From CAINDI01 sp037127585 (GTDB taxonomy: Bacteria; Verrucomicrobiota; Verrucomicrobiia; Palsa-1439), in the NCBI GenBank assembly GCA_037127585.1, contig JBAXYB010000002.1, forward strand, positions 1-64,000: a stretch of DNA of 64,000 nucleotides, given 5' to 3'. A program made the position numbers and the translations under genes. How positions within the stretch are numbered: the first letter of the stretch is position 1; every line of letters begins with the position of its first letter. Positions 42,673 to 50,819 of this stretch are shown piece by piece. Below the pieces are notes generated by a model. That model did not search any database. It worked only from the letters and a program-made list of their open reading frames with translations, and was not told the origin of the DNA.

Positions 42673-43838
42673 CGTGTCCGCCATATTAACACAGCGCCTG
42701 CGGCAAAGAGAACTGTTGAGTAACCAAACGCCACCGCCGGCGAGCACGTCGTCCACAACACGCCCACCACGATGCTCGACAGAAAATCGCCGACGCCGTT
42801 CACCGTCGCCAACACGCCGAATCCCATCCCGTGATGTTCCTTGTCCACCAACTCCGCCGCGAGCGAATCCTCCACCGCCTCCTCCGTCGCCACAAAGATG
42901 CCGGCGAGCACAAACACGAGCACCAGCACCGGCAAGTTCATCGGCGCAAACACCAACACCAACCCGGTCACTGCCGCCAGCCCATACCCACCGGCCAGCA
43001 GCGCGCGCTTATTCATATGATCCGCCAGCCATCCGGCCACAAACGCAAAACCGGCATAGAGCACGTTATGTAGCACGTACAACGCAACCGCGATGCTCGC
43101 CGCCTTGGCCTGACCGTATTGCGGCGTCAGCTTCTGCGTTGCGAGCAGGATTAACATTGAGTGTGCAAAGTCACCGGCCCCAAACAAACCCACCGCCAGC
43201 AAAAACCGCTGAAACGATTTCGGCAACGCCGCCAACCGGGCCCGAAACGAAATGTACTTCACGTGAACCCGGTCCTGTTCCTTCACCAACAACGCAATCG
43301 CCGCTGCCGCCAGCAATCCCGGGATGAGTGTCACCAACAACACCCGCGAGAAATTATTGTGGAACGCCACCAACAACAGCGTCGCCGTAATCGGCCCGAC
43401 GATCGCCCCGCACGTATCCATCATCCGCTCAAACCCAAACGCGCGTCCGTACGTCTCCGGTGTGACCGCCGCCGCCAACAACGCCTTGCGCACCGGCGTC
43501 CGCACCCCGCGCCCAAGCCACGCCCCTGCGCGACACAACAAAATGTGCCAAGCCTGCGTCGCCAACCCGATGCACGCCGTGCCGGTCGCCGTCACGAGGT
43601 AGCCGACCACCGCAATGGGTTTCCGCCGTCGCATCTGATCGGTGTAATACCCCGACCCCATCTTCGCAAAACTCGCCAACCCATCCGACACCCCTTCGAT
43701 GATCCCGAGCCACGCCGCCGCCGCCCCCATCGTCGCCAGAAACGCCGGCATCACCGCCGTTGCAATTTCGTGTGACCAATCACTCAACAATGATGCCAGC
43801 CCGATACCCAGCACCGTCCGATTAAGCCAACGCGCCAT
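42669..43838 (-). CDS. Major facilitator superfamily transporter
   Basis: 389 aa, about 12 hydrophobic segments. The MFS loop 2-3 motif is GYYTDQMRRRKPIAVVGY, and the loop 8-9 counterpart GWLADHMNKRALLAGGY. ATEEAVEDSLAAELV near helix 10 is typical of a subfamily related to multidrug and nitrate/fosmidomycin carriers. Substrate unknown. Translationally coupled to the downstream dehydrogenase. Confidence 0.88.
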   Translation of the reverse strand: MARWLNRTVLGIGLASLLSDWSHEIATAVMPAFLATMGAAAAWLGIIEGVSDGLASFAKMGSGYYTDQMRRRKPIAVVGYLVTATGTACIGLATQAWHILLCRAGAWLGRGVRTPVRKALLAAAVTPETYGRAFGFERMMDTCGAIVGPITATLLLVAFHNNFSRVLLVTLIPGLLAAAAIALLVKEQDRVHVKYISFRARLAALPKSFQRFLLAVGLFGAGDFAHSMLILLATQKLTPQYGQAKAASIAVALYVLHNVLYAGFAFVAGWLADHMNKRALLAGGYGLAAVTGLVLVFAPMNLPVLVLVFVLAGIFVATEEAVEDSLAAELVDKEHHGMGFGVLATVNGVGDFLSSIVVGVLWTTCSPAVAFGYSTVLFAAGAVLIWRTR

Positions 43839-43844
43839 ACCGGC

Positions 43845-43873
43845 GTCGTAACAGAATCGCCTCTGCCTGTCAC
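43845..43873 (-). promoter_or_regulatory. Putative promoter of the MFS gene (leaderless type)
   Basis: Minus-strand GTGACA (43868-43873), a 17-bp spacer and TACGAC (43845-43850), then 6 nt to the ATG at 43838. Back-to-back with the HlyD-gene promoter. Confidence 0.35.
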
Positions 43874-43875
43874 GG

Positions 43876-43904
43876 TTGTTTACCGGAAACAGTTTTGTTA
43901 TCGT
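43876..43904 (+). promoter_or_regulatory. Putative promoter of the HlyD-ABC operon (leaderless type)
   Basis: TTGTTT (43876-43881), a 17-bp spacer and TATCGT (43899-43904), 9 nt before the TTG start at 43914; no Shine-Dalgarno sequence. Confidence 0.35.
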
Positions 43905-43913
43905 GCCGGCGCT

Positions 43914-44855
43914 TTGAGGAAGCTCATCATTATTATCGTGCTGGCCTTAATTGCTGTTGCGGCGTGGTGGCTGTCGCGTCGCAACGGGGTCGCCACGACG
44001 GTTTCCGGCACGATCGAAACCGACGAAGTCCACGTCGCCTCCCGCTACGGCGGCCGGGTCATCAAACTCCACGCGCAAGAAGGCGACGCTCTCAAAGCCG
44101 GCCAGCCTATCGCCGAACTCGACGCCACCGAACTCACCTCCCAGCGCGATTACGCCGCCGCCGTTCTTGCCGAGCTCGAACACGGCCCGCGTACCAACGA
44201 GATCGCCGCCGCAAAACACACGTGGGAATCTCTTACCGCGCAACTGACTTCGACGCGCGCCGATGCTGACCGCGCCCGGCAATTATTCGCCAGCAAGACT
44301 ATCTCCGAATCCGAAATGCAGAACACCGTCAGCAAAGCTGACGCGTTGGCACAAAGTGCGGATGCGGCCCGCAAGCAATTCGAACTCCTCGCCGAAGGCA
44401 CGCGCCCCGAACGCATCGACCAAGCCCGCGCGCAGTTGGCGACGATCGAAGCCCAACTCCGCGAAATGCGAATCGTCGCGCCGAGTGATTGTGTGCTCGA
44501 AGTCCTCAGCGTCAAAGTCGGCGACGTCTTACCGGCAAATCGTGAAGTGGCGACGCTGTTGCTGACTCAACATCTCTGGGTGCGCGTGTTCGTACCGGAA
44601 ACGTGGCTCGGATTGATCCAAGTCGGCCAGACACCCAAAGTGCGGACCGACTCCACGCCCGACCGGGAATTCACCGGCACCGTCGAACAGATCAACCGGC
44701 AGGCCGAGTTCACACCACGCAATGTCCAAACCGTTGAGGACCGCATCCGGCAAGTCTTCGGCGTCAAAGTCCGGCTACCCACCGATACCGGCCTGTTGCG
44801 CGCCGGTATGTCGGTGGATGTTTTGTTCCCCAACGTCCCGCCGCCGCCCCGGTAA
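43914..44855 (+). CDS. HlyD-family periplasmic adaptor (membrane fusion protein)
   Basis: 313 aa from a TTG start (MRKLIIIIVLALIAVAAWWL membrane anchor). The barrel-sandwich domain begins VSGTIETDEVHVASRYGGRV and closes with LREMRIVAPSDCVLEVLSV, flanking a helical hairpin (about 85-185). The beta-barrel domain follows (HLWVRVFVPETW). Closest in layout to YbhG/YhiI adaptors that link an ABC-2 exporter to an outer-membrane channel. First gene of a three-gene exporter operon; no TolC-like gene is near. Confidence 0.88.
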   Translation: MRKLIIIIVLALIAVAAWWLSRRNGVATTVSGTIETDEVHVASRYGGRVIKLHAQEGDALKAGQPIAELDATELTSQRDYAAAVLAELEHGPRTNEIAAAKHTWESLTAQLTSTRADADRARQLFASKTISESEMQNTVSKADALAQSADAARKQFELLAEGTRPERIDQARAQLATIEAQLREMRIVAPSDCVLEVLSVKVGDVLPANREVATLLLTQHLWVRVFVPETWLGLIQVGQTPKVRTDSTPDREFTGTVEQINRQAEFTPRNVQTVEDRIRQVFGVKVRLPTDTGLLRAGMSVDVLFPNVPPPPR

Positions 44856-44859
44856 GCCG

Positions 44860-45807
44860 ATGATCGAGTGCGCCAATCTGACGAAGAAGTTTGGCGATTT
44901 CACGGCGGTCGACAACGTGAGTTTTCGTGTCGAGAAACAATCTATCTTCGGCTTCCTCGGCCCGAACGGCTCCGGCAAGACGACGGTTATCCGGATGCTC
45001 TGCGGCATTCTCGAACCGACCAGCGGTGACGCGCGCATCGGCGGCGTGGATGTGGTGCGCGACACGGAACGCGTCAAGGGCAGCATTGGTTACATGTCGC
45101 AGAAGTTCTCGCTCTACGATGAGTTGACGGTGAATGAGAATCTTTTGTTCTACGCGCAACTCTACGGGCTGCGCGGGACGGTGGCGAAGCAACGCCGGGA
45201 TGAACTCGTCGCGCTCACACATCTCGAACCTTATCTCGACCGGCGCGCGGCGTTGTTGTCCGGCGGCTGGCGGCAACGATTGGCGATGGCGTGCGCGTTG
45301 GTGCACAAGCCGAGTGTGTTGTTTCTGGATGAGCCGACCGCCGGTATCGATCCGGTGGCGCGCCGGGAGTTGTGGGATTTGCTCTTCGAGCTTTCCAGTA
45401 ACGGCATGACGCTATTTGTGACGACGCACTATATGGACGAGGCGGAACGCTGTTCGCATGTCGGCTATATCTTCATGTCGAAGCTCATCATCTGCGGCGA
45501 GCCGGATGATCTGAAACAGTTGGCGGACGTCAATCCGCCCGGCACGCGTCGGCTCGACGTGACGTGCGATCATGTGACCGTCGGGTTGCAGGCGGTGCGG
45601 AAACTGGCCGGCGTGCAAGCGGCGACCGTGTTTGGGCAGTCGATGCATCTGCTGGTGGATGAATCGCTGCCGGAGGCGAGTTTGCGGGAGACGTTGGTGA
45701 AAGTGAATGTTCACGCGACGGACATCCGGCCGATTGCGCCGTCGTTGGAAGATGTGTTCGTGGCGTTGACGTCCAAGCATTCCAACAACAACGGAGGTGC
45801 CGCATGA
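44860..45807 (+). CDS. ABC exporter ATP-binding protein
   Basis: 315 aa from the ATG at 44860, 4 nt after the adaptor stop. Walker A GPNGSGKTT, Q-loop YMSQKFSLYD, signature LSGGWRQRL (a variant of LSGGQ), Walker B VLFLDEPTAGIDP and the H-loop TTHYMDEAE. Type of the DrrA/YbhF family of drug and lipid exporters; the YbhF proteins often carry two such domains, this one carries one. Confidence 0.93.
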   Translation: MIECANLTKKFGDFTAVDNVSFRVEKQSIFGFLGPNGSGKTTVIRMLCGILEPTSGDARIGGVDVVRDTERVKGSIGYMSQKFSLYDELTVNENLLFYAQLYGLRGTVAKQRRDELVALTHLEPYLDRRAALLSGGWRQRLAMACALVHKPSVLFLDEPTAGIDPVARRELWDLLFELSSNGMTLFVTTHYMDEAERCSHVGYIFMSKLIICGEPDDLKQLADVNPPGTRRLDVTCDHVTVGLQAVRKLAGVQAATVFGQSMHLLVDESLPEASLRETLVKVNVHATDIRPIAPSLEDVFVALTSKHSNNNGGAA

Positions 45808-46922
45808 ATCCGTTCCGTGGCTTTCGCGCGATTCTCTACAAAGAGTTCAAGGTCATCTTTCGCGACCGTGGGACGCTGTTCTTCATGTTCTTCCCGCCGC
45901 TGCTGCAGATCATCGCGTTTGGCTTCGTGCTCGACAACGACGTGAAACACATGGCGATGGCGGTGTTCAACGAAGACCGCACCGTCGAAAGCCGGCAACT
46001 CATCGATGCGTTCGTCAACACGCAGACGTTTCGCGTCGTAGCCGAAGTGAACAGTCAGGCGGAGTTGGAAGAAATGGTGCGGCGCGGTAAAGCCTACGTG
46101 GGCCTGCAGATCCCGCCCGACTTCACCCGCAAACTCCACGCCAATCAGAAAACCACGTTGCAAGTGCTCATCGATGGCTCGAACTCGACGACGGCATTGC
46201 AGGCGCTCAACACCGCTCTCGGTATTGCAATGCGTAAATCGATCGATGTGTTGTTGGGACAGACTGGCCGGCGTGAACTACCCATCGAGATGCGCCCACA
46301 GGTTCTTTACAACCCGGCCATGCGTGCCCCGAACTTCTTCGTGCCCGGCGTCATCGGTACGGCGTTGCAGATTGCGACCGTGTTCGCAGTGGCAATGGCC
46401 ATCGTGCGCGAACGGGAACGCGGCACGTTGGAGAATCTCATGGTCAGCCCCCTCAGCCGGTGGGGCTTGATGCTCGGCAAGCTCGTACCGTACGTCTGCG
46501 TGTCGATGACAATGGCACTGTTCCTCTTCACGATTCTCCGCTGGGTGTTTCTCGTCCCGATTCAGGGCAGCTTGGTGATGCTCTTTATGGCGGCGCTGCT
46601 GTACGTTTTCGCGCTCGCGTGTCTTGGGTTGCTCATATCGACGAAAGCAAAATCGCAGAACGAAGCGATGCAGATGAGCATGACGATCATGTTGCCGTCG
46701 ATTTTCTTCAGCGGCTTTATCTTCCCGCGTGAAACGATGCCGGCAATCTTCTATTGGCTCAGCACGCTCTTGCCGGCGACGTACTTCATTGAGTTGATGC
46801 GCGCGATCATTCTGCGCGGCGCGACTTTCTTCGAGTTCTGGCGGCACCTCTTGATTCTCGCGGTGATGGGCGTGGTCCTCTTCGCCCTGTGCGCCCTGCG
46901 TTTTAAGAAGAAGTTGGCGTAG
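45804..46922 (+). CDS. ABC-2 type permease
   Basis: 372 aa. One N-terminal membrane helix (LFFMFFPPLLQIIAFGFVL), a large extracytoplasmic domain (about 45-180), then five C-terminal helices including the GTLENLMVSPLSRWGLMLGK coupling region and FFSGFIFPRETMPAIFYWLS. YbhS/YbhR-like. Starts as ATGA overlap with the ATPase gene. Only one permease gene is present, so it probably forms a homodimer. Its last 20 nt overlap the convergent sigma-54 activator gene. Confidence 0.9.
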   Translation: MNPFRGFRAILYKEFKVIFRDRGTLFFMFFPPLLQIIAFGFVLDNDVKHMAMAVFNEDRTVESRQLIDAFVNTQTFRVVAEVNSQAELEEMVRRGKAYVGLQIPPDFTRKLHANQKTTLQVLIDGSNSTTALQALNTALGIAMRKSIDVLLGQTGRRELPIEMRPQVLYNPAMRAPNFFVPGVIGTALQIATVFAVAMAIVRERERGTLENLMVSPLSRWGLMLGKLVPYVCVSMTMALFLFTILRWVFLVPIQGSLVMLFMAALLYVFALACLGLLISTKAKSQNEAMQMSMTIMLPSIFFSGFIFPRETMPAIFYWLSTLLPATYFIELMRAIILRGATFFEFWRHLLILAVMGVVLFALCALRFKKKLA

Positions 46923-48357
46923 TATGCTTCTCGATGTACGCCTTCACCGTGCGCCGGTCGAGGTTCGTACGCCGGGCGACTTCCTCGTACGTGGCGTGCC
47001 GCTCGTGCAAGAGTTTGCAGTACCCGGCCAGCAACGCATCCGCATCGAGCGAACCATCGACTATCCCTGCTTGTAATCGGCCGGTCAGGTTAGGCGCAAT
47101 GGCGCGGGGGTCGCCGGTGTATTGCCGGGTCAGCAGGATGCGCCGGACGGCTTGCTCCAATTCACGGACGTTGCCGGGCCACGCATATTTTGCCGGTAGG
47201 GCTTCGCGCAGTAATGCGATAATCTCCGGCGCCACCTGCCCGGTCAGTCGGCGCACGATCAGACGGAGGAGATCGTCGAGTTCAGCGGGCTCTTCCCGGA
47301 TGCGTTGCCGAAGCGGCGGGACGGTGATGACGTCGGAACACAGCCGGTAAAAGAAGTCGTCACGGAATTGACCGGCGCCGCGCAATTTCTCGATAGGTTT
47401 GTTCGTCGCGCCAATCACCCGGCCCCGAAACCGCAGTTTCTCGTGGCTGCCGACCGGCGCGAACGTCCGTTCCTGGAGCACGTGCAGCAGTTTGATTTGA
47501 ACTGGGACACTCACGTCGCCGATTTCGTCGAGGAAGATCGCGCCGTACGGGCTGCACCGGGCGAACACGCCGTCGTGGTCGGCAATCGCGCCGGTAAAAG
47601 CGCCCTTGCGATGGCCGAATAGCTCTGACTCAATCAGCGTTTCCGGGAATTGCGACAGGTTCAGCGCAAGGAATGTCTTGGTGAAACTCTCAGCAAAACA
47701 GCCGCGTTTCTCGTCGAAGGGGATGAACCCCGACCGGCCGATGGCCGCCGCGGCCGCGCCTTTGCCGGTGCCGGTCTCGCCGAGCAGTAGTGTCGAGAAA
47801 TCTTCCATCCGGTTCCAGAGATGCCGCTCGTAGAGGCGGATATCGTGGGTGAAGACGTTGTTCCAGAGATGCCGGCGGAGTTCCTTCATGCACTCGCTAT
47901 GGCCGACCAGGCCGTGGTGGATAAAGTAGAACGCGCGGCGGACTTGGAAGATGACGGCGAAATACCGGCGCGCTTCGTCCGCCGTGAAACCGCGGCGCGT
48001 AAACAACGTCAGCGCCTTCTTCGCGAACGGTACCGGGACCGAGCGATCGCCGGCCGCGATCTGGTCGGCAATGAGTTGGTCGAAGGCGCTGAGATACCGG
48101 TGGTAGATTTCGTAGAGACACGCCGACCGGAGAATCTCGCGGTCCGCGTCGTCGACCTGCTTGAAGTTGGTGAGACCGGCGGCGTGGAGTTTGTGGAGTT
48201 CTTCATTCCAACGCTCGACCGGTGACACATCCTTGCCGCCGATAATCTGAAGCTGCAACTGATCGAACTCATCGCTGAAGGGATTACAAGCCGCCGCCCG
48301 GGTGACGAGGATGAGGAACTCGCGTTGGGCAGCCGGGAGGAGTTTTACGCTAGCCAT
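46903..48357 (-). CDS. Sigma-54-dependent transcriptional activator with unusual N-terminal domain
   Basis: 484 aa. The AAA+ core (about 175-415) has Walker A LLGETGTGKG (193-200), the sigma-54-contacting GAFTGA loop (KGAFTGAIADHDG, 252-257), Walker B AIFLDEIGDV and an arginine-finger region FRDDFFYRL. A C-terminal helix-turn-helix is present (HATYEEVARRTNLDRRTVKA). The N-terminal ~170 residues are not a receiver, GAF, PAS or V4R domain that I recognise; they are helical with Tyr/His-rich YFIHHGLVGHSECM. The ATG overlaps one arm of an 8-bp inverted repeat, suggesting autoregulation. It is divergent from a rhomboid/rhombosortase-like gene preceded by a -24/-12 promoter, the likely target. Confidence 0.9.
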   Translation of the reverse strand: MASVKLLPAAQREFLILVTRAAACNPFSDEFDQLQLQIIGGKDVSPVERWNEELHKLHAAGLTNFKQVDDADREILRSACLYEIYHRYLSAFDQLIADQIAAGDRSVPVPFAKKALTLFTRRGFTADEARRYFAVIFQVRRAFYFIHHGLVGHSECMKELRRHLWNNVFTHDIRLYERHLWNRMEDFSTLLLGETGTGKGAAAAAIGRSGFIPFDEKRGCFAESFTKTFLALNLSQFPETLIESELFGHRKGAFTGAIADHDGVFARCSPYGAIFLDEIGDVSVPVQIKLLHVLQERTFAPVGSHEKLRFRGRVIGATNKPIEKLRGAGQFRDDFFYRLCSDVITVPPLRQRIREEPAELDDLLRLIVRRLTGQVAPEIIALLREALPAKYAWPGNVRELEQAVRRILLTRQYTGDPRAIAPNLTGRLQAGIVDGSLDADALLAGYCKLLHERHATYEEVARRTNLDRRTVKAYIEKHTTPTSS

Positions 48358-48379
48358 ACATTATTTGTAGCATGGCTAG
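48350..48379. promoter_or_regulatory. 8-bp inverted repeat, probable operator/enhancer of the sigma-54 activator
   Basis: CTAGCCAT (48350-48357) and ATGGCTAG (48372-48379), perfect, 14-bp spacer, centres 22 bp apart (two helical turns). The left arm includes the activator start codon. The right arm lies in the spacer of the activator's own predicted promoter (TGGACA 48388-48393, 18 bp, TACAAA 48364-48369 on the minus strand; 6 nt to the ATG). It is about 70-95 bp upstream of the divergent -24/-12 element, a typical enhancer distance. Confidence 0.6.
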
Positions 48380-48445
48380 TCATTTACTGTCCATCACTGG
48401 GATCGCACCTGACCGGAACTCGTGCAAATTCACCATTTCCGACAC

Positions 48446-48461
48446 TGGCACGGCGGCAGCG
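48446..48461 (+). promoter_or_regulatory. Candidate sigma-54 (-24/-12) promoter
   Basis: TGGCACGGCGGCAGCG keeps the invariant GG (48447-48448), exactly 10 bp, then GC (48459-48460), and matches TGGCACG fully at -24. The predicted start is near 48472, just before the ribosome-binding site of the ORF at 48485. The -12 half is weaker than consensus TTGCA. Confidence 0.55.
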
Positions 48462-48484
48462 TAAGGGTTTGAGTGGAGAACATC

Positions 48485-48970
48485 ATGAAGAGGCAAAATC
48501 CAATCAACCCGTTTGACCTCCTTGCGTTGGTCCTTGCCGGTGCGATGATTGAATGCCGAAGCCGGCCAGCGTGGGCGGTATTGATCGCGGTGTCCGCGCT
48601 AGCGGTCGGGCTGGGCACGTTCAGCTTCGCGACGGCCATCACGCAATTTGGCGGATTGTCCGGTATCGCCTGCGCGGCCATTGGATACATAGCACTACTA
48701 TGTATCAGGCAATCCGGCGCTGGCCGGTACGTGATGCTGGGCGCGCTGCTCCTGCTGGCCGGCAAGATCCTCTGGGAATGCGCCACTCACCGCGCACTCT
48801 TTGTCGCCAGCGATAGCCGGTTAGTCGTCTTCCCACTCGCCCATGCCATTGGGCTGGCCAGTGCATTTGGGCTTTGGCTTGGGACCAGCACTTTTCAACA
48901 ACGTCGGCGCATCCATCAAACCGAAAGGCGCGATCGTTCCGTGGCAACGACCGTCACAGTTATCCCATGA
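48485..48970 (+). CDS. Rhomboid/rhombosortase-like membrane protease
   Basis: 161 aa, about five hydrophobic segments. The serine motif FGGLSGIACAAIGY (Ser59) and the histidine helix VVFPLAHAIGLASAFGLW (His120) match the catalytic dyad of rhomboid proteases. GKILWECA before the His helix fits the V/I-K-L/I-x-W-E element of rhombosortases, which cut C-terminal sorting tails. The protein is shorter at the N-terminus than most family members. The ATG at 48485 has TGGAGA at proper spacing; a GTG at 48473 is in frame. Immediately preceded by a -24/-12 promoter and divergent from a sigma-54 activator. No GlyGly-CTERM substrate is seen in the window. Confidence 0.6.
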   Translation: MKRQNPINPFDLLALVLAGAMIECRSRPAWAVLIAVSALAVGLGTFSFATAITQFGGLSGIACAAIGYIALLCIRQSGAGRYVMLGALLLLAGKILWECATHRALFVASDSRLVVFPLAHAIGLASAFGLWLGTSTFQQRRRIHQTERRDRSVATTVTVIP

Positions 48971-49395
48971 ACGCGACCCCGGTAACACTGAACTGGTTTG
49001 TCGGCTGGTGGTTGATCCTGGCCGGCTTTGCCAGTGGTGCGGTGATTGGATTGTTCTTTCACCAGGAAAAATTTCTCGGCGGGTACGGCTCGTTTCGGCG
49101 GCGGCTGTTGCGGCTGGGCCACATCGCGTGCGCAGCGTTGGGGATGTTGAACTTGATAGTCGCCGTGGCGCCGGTGATGTCGCCGTTGCTGGCGGTTGGC
49201 GGGGTCTTGATGCCGACGGTTTGTTTTCTGACGGCGTGGAAGGCGCAATGCCGGCACTTGTTTGCGATACCGGTGCTGGCGTTGGTGGCAGGAGTGGTGG
49301 TGGTGATGTGGTGTAGTGGCGCTTCTGTGAAGCGCCCCGTCGTGGCGGGACAACTGCCCGCGCTTCACAGAAGCGCGGCTACAACCGGAGATTGA
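48967..49395 (+). CDS. Conserved four-helix membrane protein, C-terminus supplied by a REP element
   Basis: 142 aa from the ATG at 48967 (ATGA overlap with the rhomboid-like gene). Hydrophobic segments: NWFVGWWLILAGFASGAVIG, IACAALGMLNLIVAVAPVM, LLAVGGVLMPTVCFLTAW and IPVLALVAGVVVVMW. The loop FHQEKFLGGYGSFRRRLLRL is a recurring feature of a small uncharacterised membrane family. The last ~28 codons (SGASVKRPVVAGQLPALHRS onward) lie entirely in a GTAG-type palindrome (49311-49385), so the original C-terminus was replaced or extended. Function unknown; probably works with the adjacent protease. Confidence 0.65.
   Translation: MNATPVTLNWFVGWWLILAGFASGAVIGLFFHQEKFLGGYGSFRRRLLRLGHIACAALGMLNLIVAVAPVMSPLLAVGGVLMPTVCFLTAWKAQCRHLFAIPVLALVAGVVVVMWCSGASVKRPVVAGQLPALHRSAATTGD
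49311..49385. repeat. GTAG-type REP palindrome pair (family 2, copy B) overlapping a gene end
   Basis: GTGTAG, then hairpin GGCGCTTC-TGT-GAAGCGCC, a 24-nt middle, then GCGCTTC-ACAG-AAGCGC and CTAC. The two units are inverted with GTAG at the outer edges. It forms the 3' end of the membrane-protein gene, and the GGAG used as ribosome-binding site of the radical SAM gene directly follows it. Confidence 0.8.
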
Positions 49396-49397
49396 CG

Positions 49398-50819
49398 ATG
49401 AAAATTGGTTTTTTGGCGATGAGCGGGATCCGGGCGCATGACCCGGAATTGTTGAAACTCGGATTGACGTTGCCGGGGTTTGTCGAGCGCAGCAAGGCGA
49501 TTGCGTCGCTGCCAAGTCTGGGGTTGCTCTATCTCGCGGCGGTGACGCCGGCCGGACACGAACTCGAATACTTCGAGGCCGAGGCGGACGGGAAGGAGTC
49601 GGTCGCGCTGTACGATTGCGATCTCGTGGCGATCAGCACGTTCTCGGCGCAGGTGTTCGAAGCGTACGCGATTGCGGATCGGCTCCGGCTGGCCGGCGTG
49701 AAGGTGGCGTTGGGCGGGTTGCATGTGACGGCGTTGCCGGCCGAGGCGTTCGCGCACGCGGACTATGTGGTGACCGGCGAAGGCGAGAACGTGTGGCCGG
49801 AAGTTGTGCGATCCGCGGAACGTGACGCGCCGCCGCGGACGTTCGCAGCGCAAATGTATCCGGCGGTCGATGTGACGCGCTTGCCGGTGCCGCGCTATGA
49901 TTTGTTGGGCGTCCGAACAGGAGAATCGATGTGGGAGCGGCGTCATTCCCCTCAGCCGGTTGCGGCGGGGACGCCGCTCCCACAACAACCGCCCGCTATC
50001 CGGTACAACCGGTTCACAGTGCAAACGACGCGCGGGTGTCCGTGGCGGTGCGAGTTCTGCGCGTCGAACGTCATGCTCGGCCAGCCGTACCGGAAGCGGC
50101 CGGTGTGGGACGTGGTCCGCGACATCGGCACGATCCAGCAAGTGCGCGAACGTCCATTCATCGAGTTTGCCGATGACAATACGTTCGTCGATAAAACGTG
50201 GGGCAAGCAGTTGTGCCGGGCGCTCGCGCCGCTGCACTTGAAATGGTTTACCGAGACCGACATCTCGGTGGCTGAGGATGGGGAGTTGCTCGAGCTGATG
50301 CACGCGGCGGGTTGCCGGCAGATTCTGATTGGGCTGGAGAGTCCGAACGCGTCGCCGTTGCATGGACTGGAGATGAAGGCGGATTTCAAGGCGCGGTGGT
50401 TTACCCGCTACGCCAACGCCATCGAACGCATCCAGTCGCACGGCATCACGGTGAATGGTTGTTTCATCCTCGGCCTCGATGGTCACGACACCGGTATCTT
50501 CGAGCAGGTGCTCGACTTTGCCCGGCAAGTGTCGCTCTACGACGTGCAGATCACGGTGCTGACGGCGTTTCCCGGTACGCCGCTGTATGCACGACTGCTC
50601 CGGGAAGGCCGCGTGATCGAGCCGGGCCGGTGGGATTTGTGCACGCTCTTTGACGTGAATTACCGGCCGGTCGGGATGAGTGCGGACGAACTGCGCGCCG
50701 GCATGCGGTGGTTGACGGAGCGACTTTACAACGACGAATGCACGCAAGCACGGAGGGCGGGATTTTTATCTTCCTTTCGGCGGGCGACGGGAACAGAATT
50801 ACAGACGAAAGCCGCATGA
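49398..50819 (+). CDS. B12-binding radical SAM protein carrying a REP-derived insertion
   Basis: 473 aa from the ATG at 49398. N-terminal cobalamin-binding-like Rossmann domain (about 1-150: LGLLYLAAVTPAGHELEYFE, GGLHVTALP). Radical SAM domain with the cluster motif RGCPWRCEFC (Cys214, Cys218, Cys221) and VNGCFILGLDGHD. Homologues pass directly from PRYDLL to RYNRFTVQT. Here about 28 residues intervene (GESMWERRHSPQPVAAGTPL and flanks), encoded by a GGAG-type palindrome at 49931-49983. The frame is kept, so the enzyme may still fold, with the insert in the inter-domain linker. Substrate unknown (methyl transfer or rearrangement). Confidence 0.85.
   Translation: MKIGFLAMSGIRAHDPELLKLGLTLPGFVERSKAIASLPSLGLLYLAAVTPAGHELEYFEAEADGKESVALYDCDLVAISTFSAQVFEAYAIADRLRLAGVKVALGGLHVTALPAEAFAHADYVVTGEGENVWPEVVRSAERDAPPRTFAAQMYPAVDVTRLPVPRYDLLGVRTGESMWERRHSPQPVAAGTPLPQQPPAIRYNRFTVQTTRGCPWRCEFCASNVMLGQPYRKRPVWDVVRDIGTIQQVRERPFIEFADDNTFVDKTWGKQLCRALAPLHLKWFTETDISVAEDGELLELMHAAGCRQILIGLESPNASPLHGLEMKADFKARWFTRYANAIERIQSHGITVNGCFILGLDGHDTGIFEQVLDFARQVSLYDVQITVLTAFPGTPLYARLLREGRVIEPGRWDLCTLFDVNYRPVGMSADELRAGMRWLTERLYNDECTQARRAGFLSSFRRATGTELQTKAA
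49931..49983. repeat. GGAG-type REP palindrome (family 1, copy B) inside a coding region
   Basis: Begins GTGGGAGCGGCGTC and ends GACGCCGCTCCCAC (14-bp perfect arms), 53 bp. It lies in frame within the radical SAM gene and encodes most of its extra linker. Confidence 0.8.
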
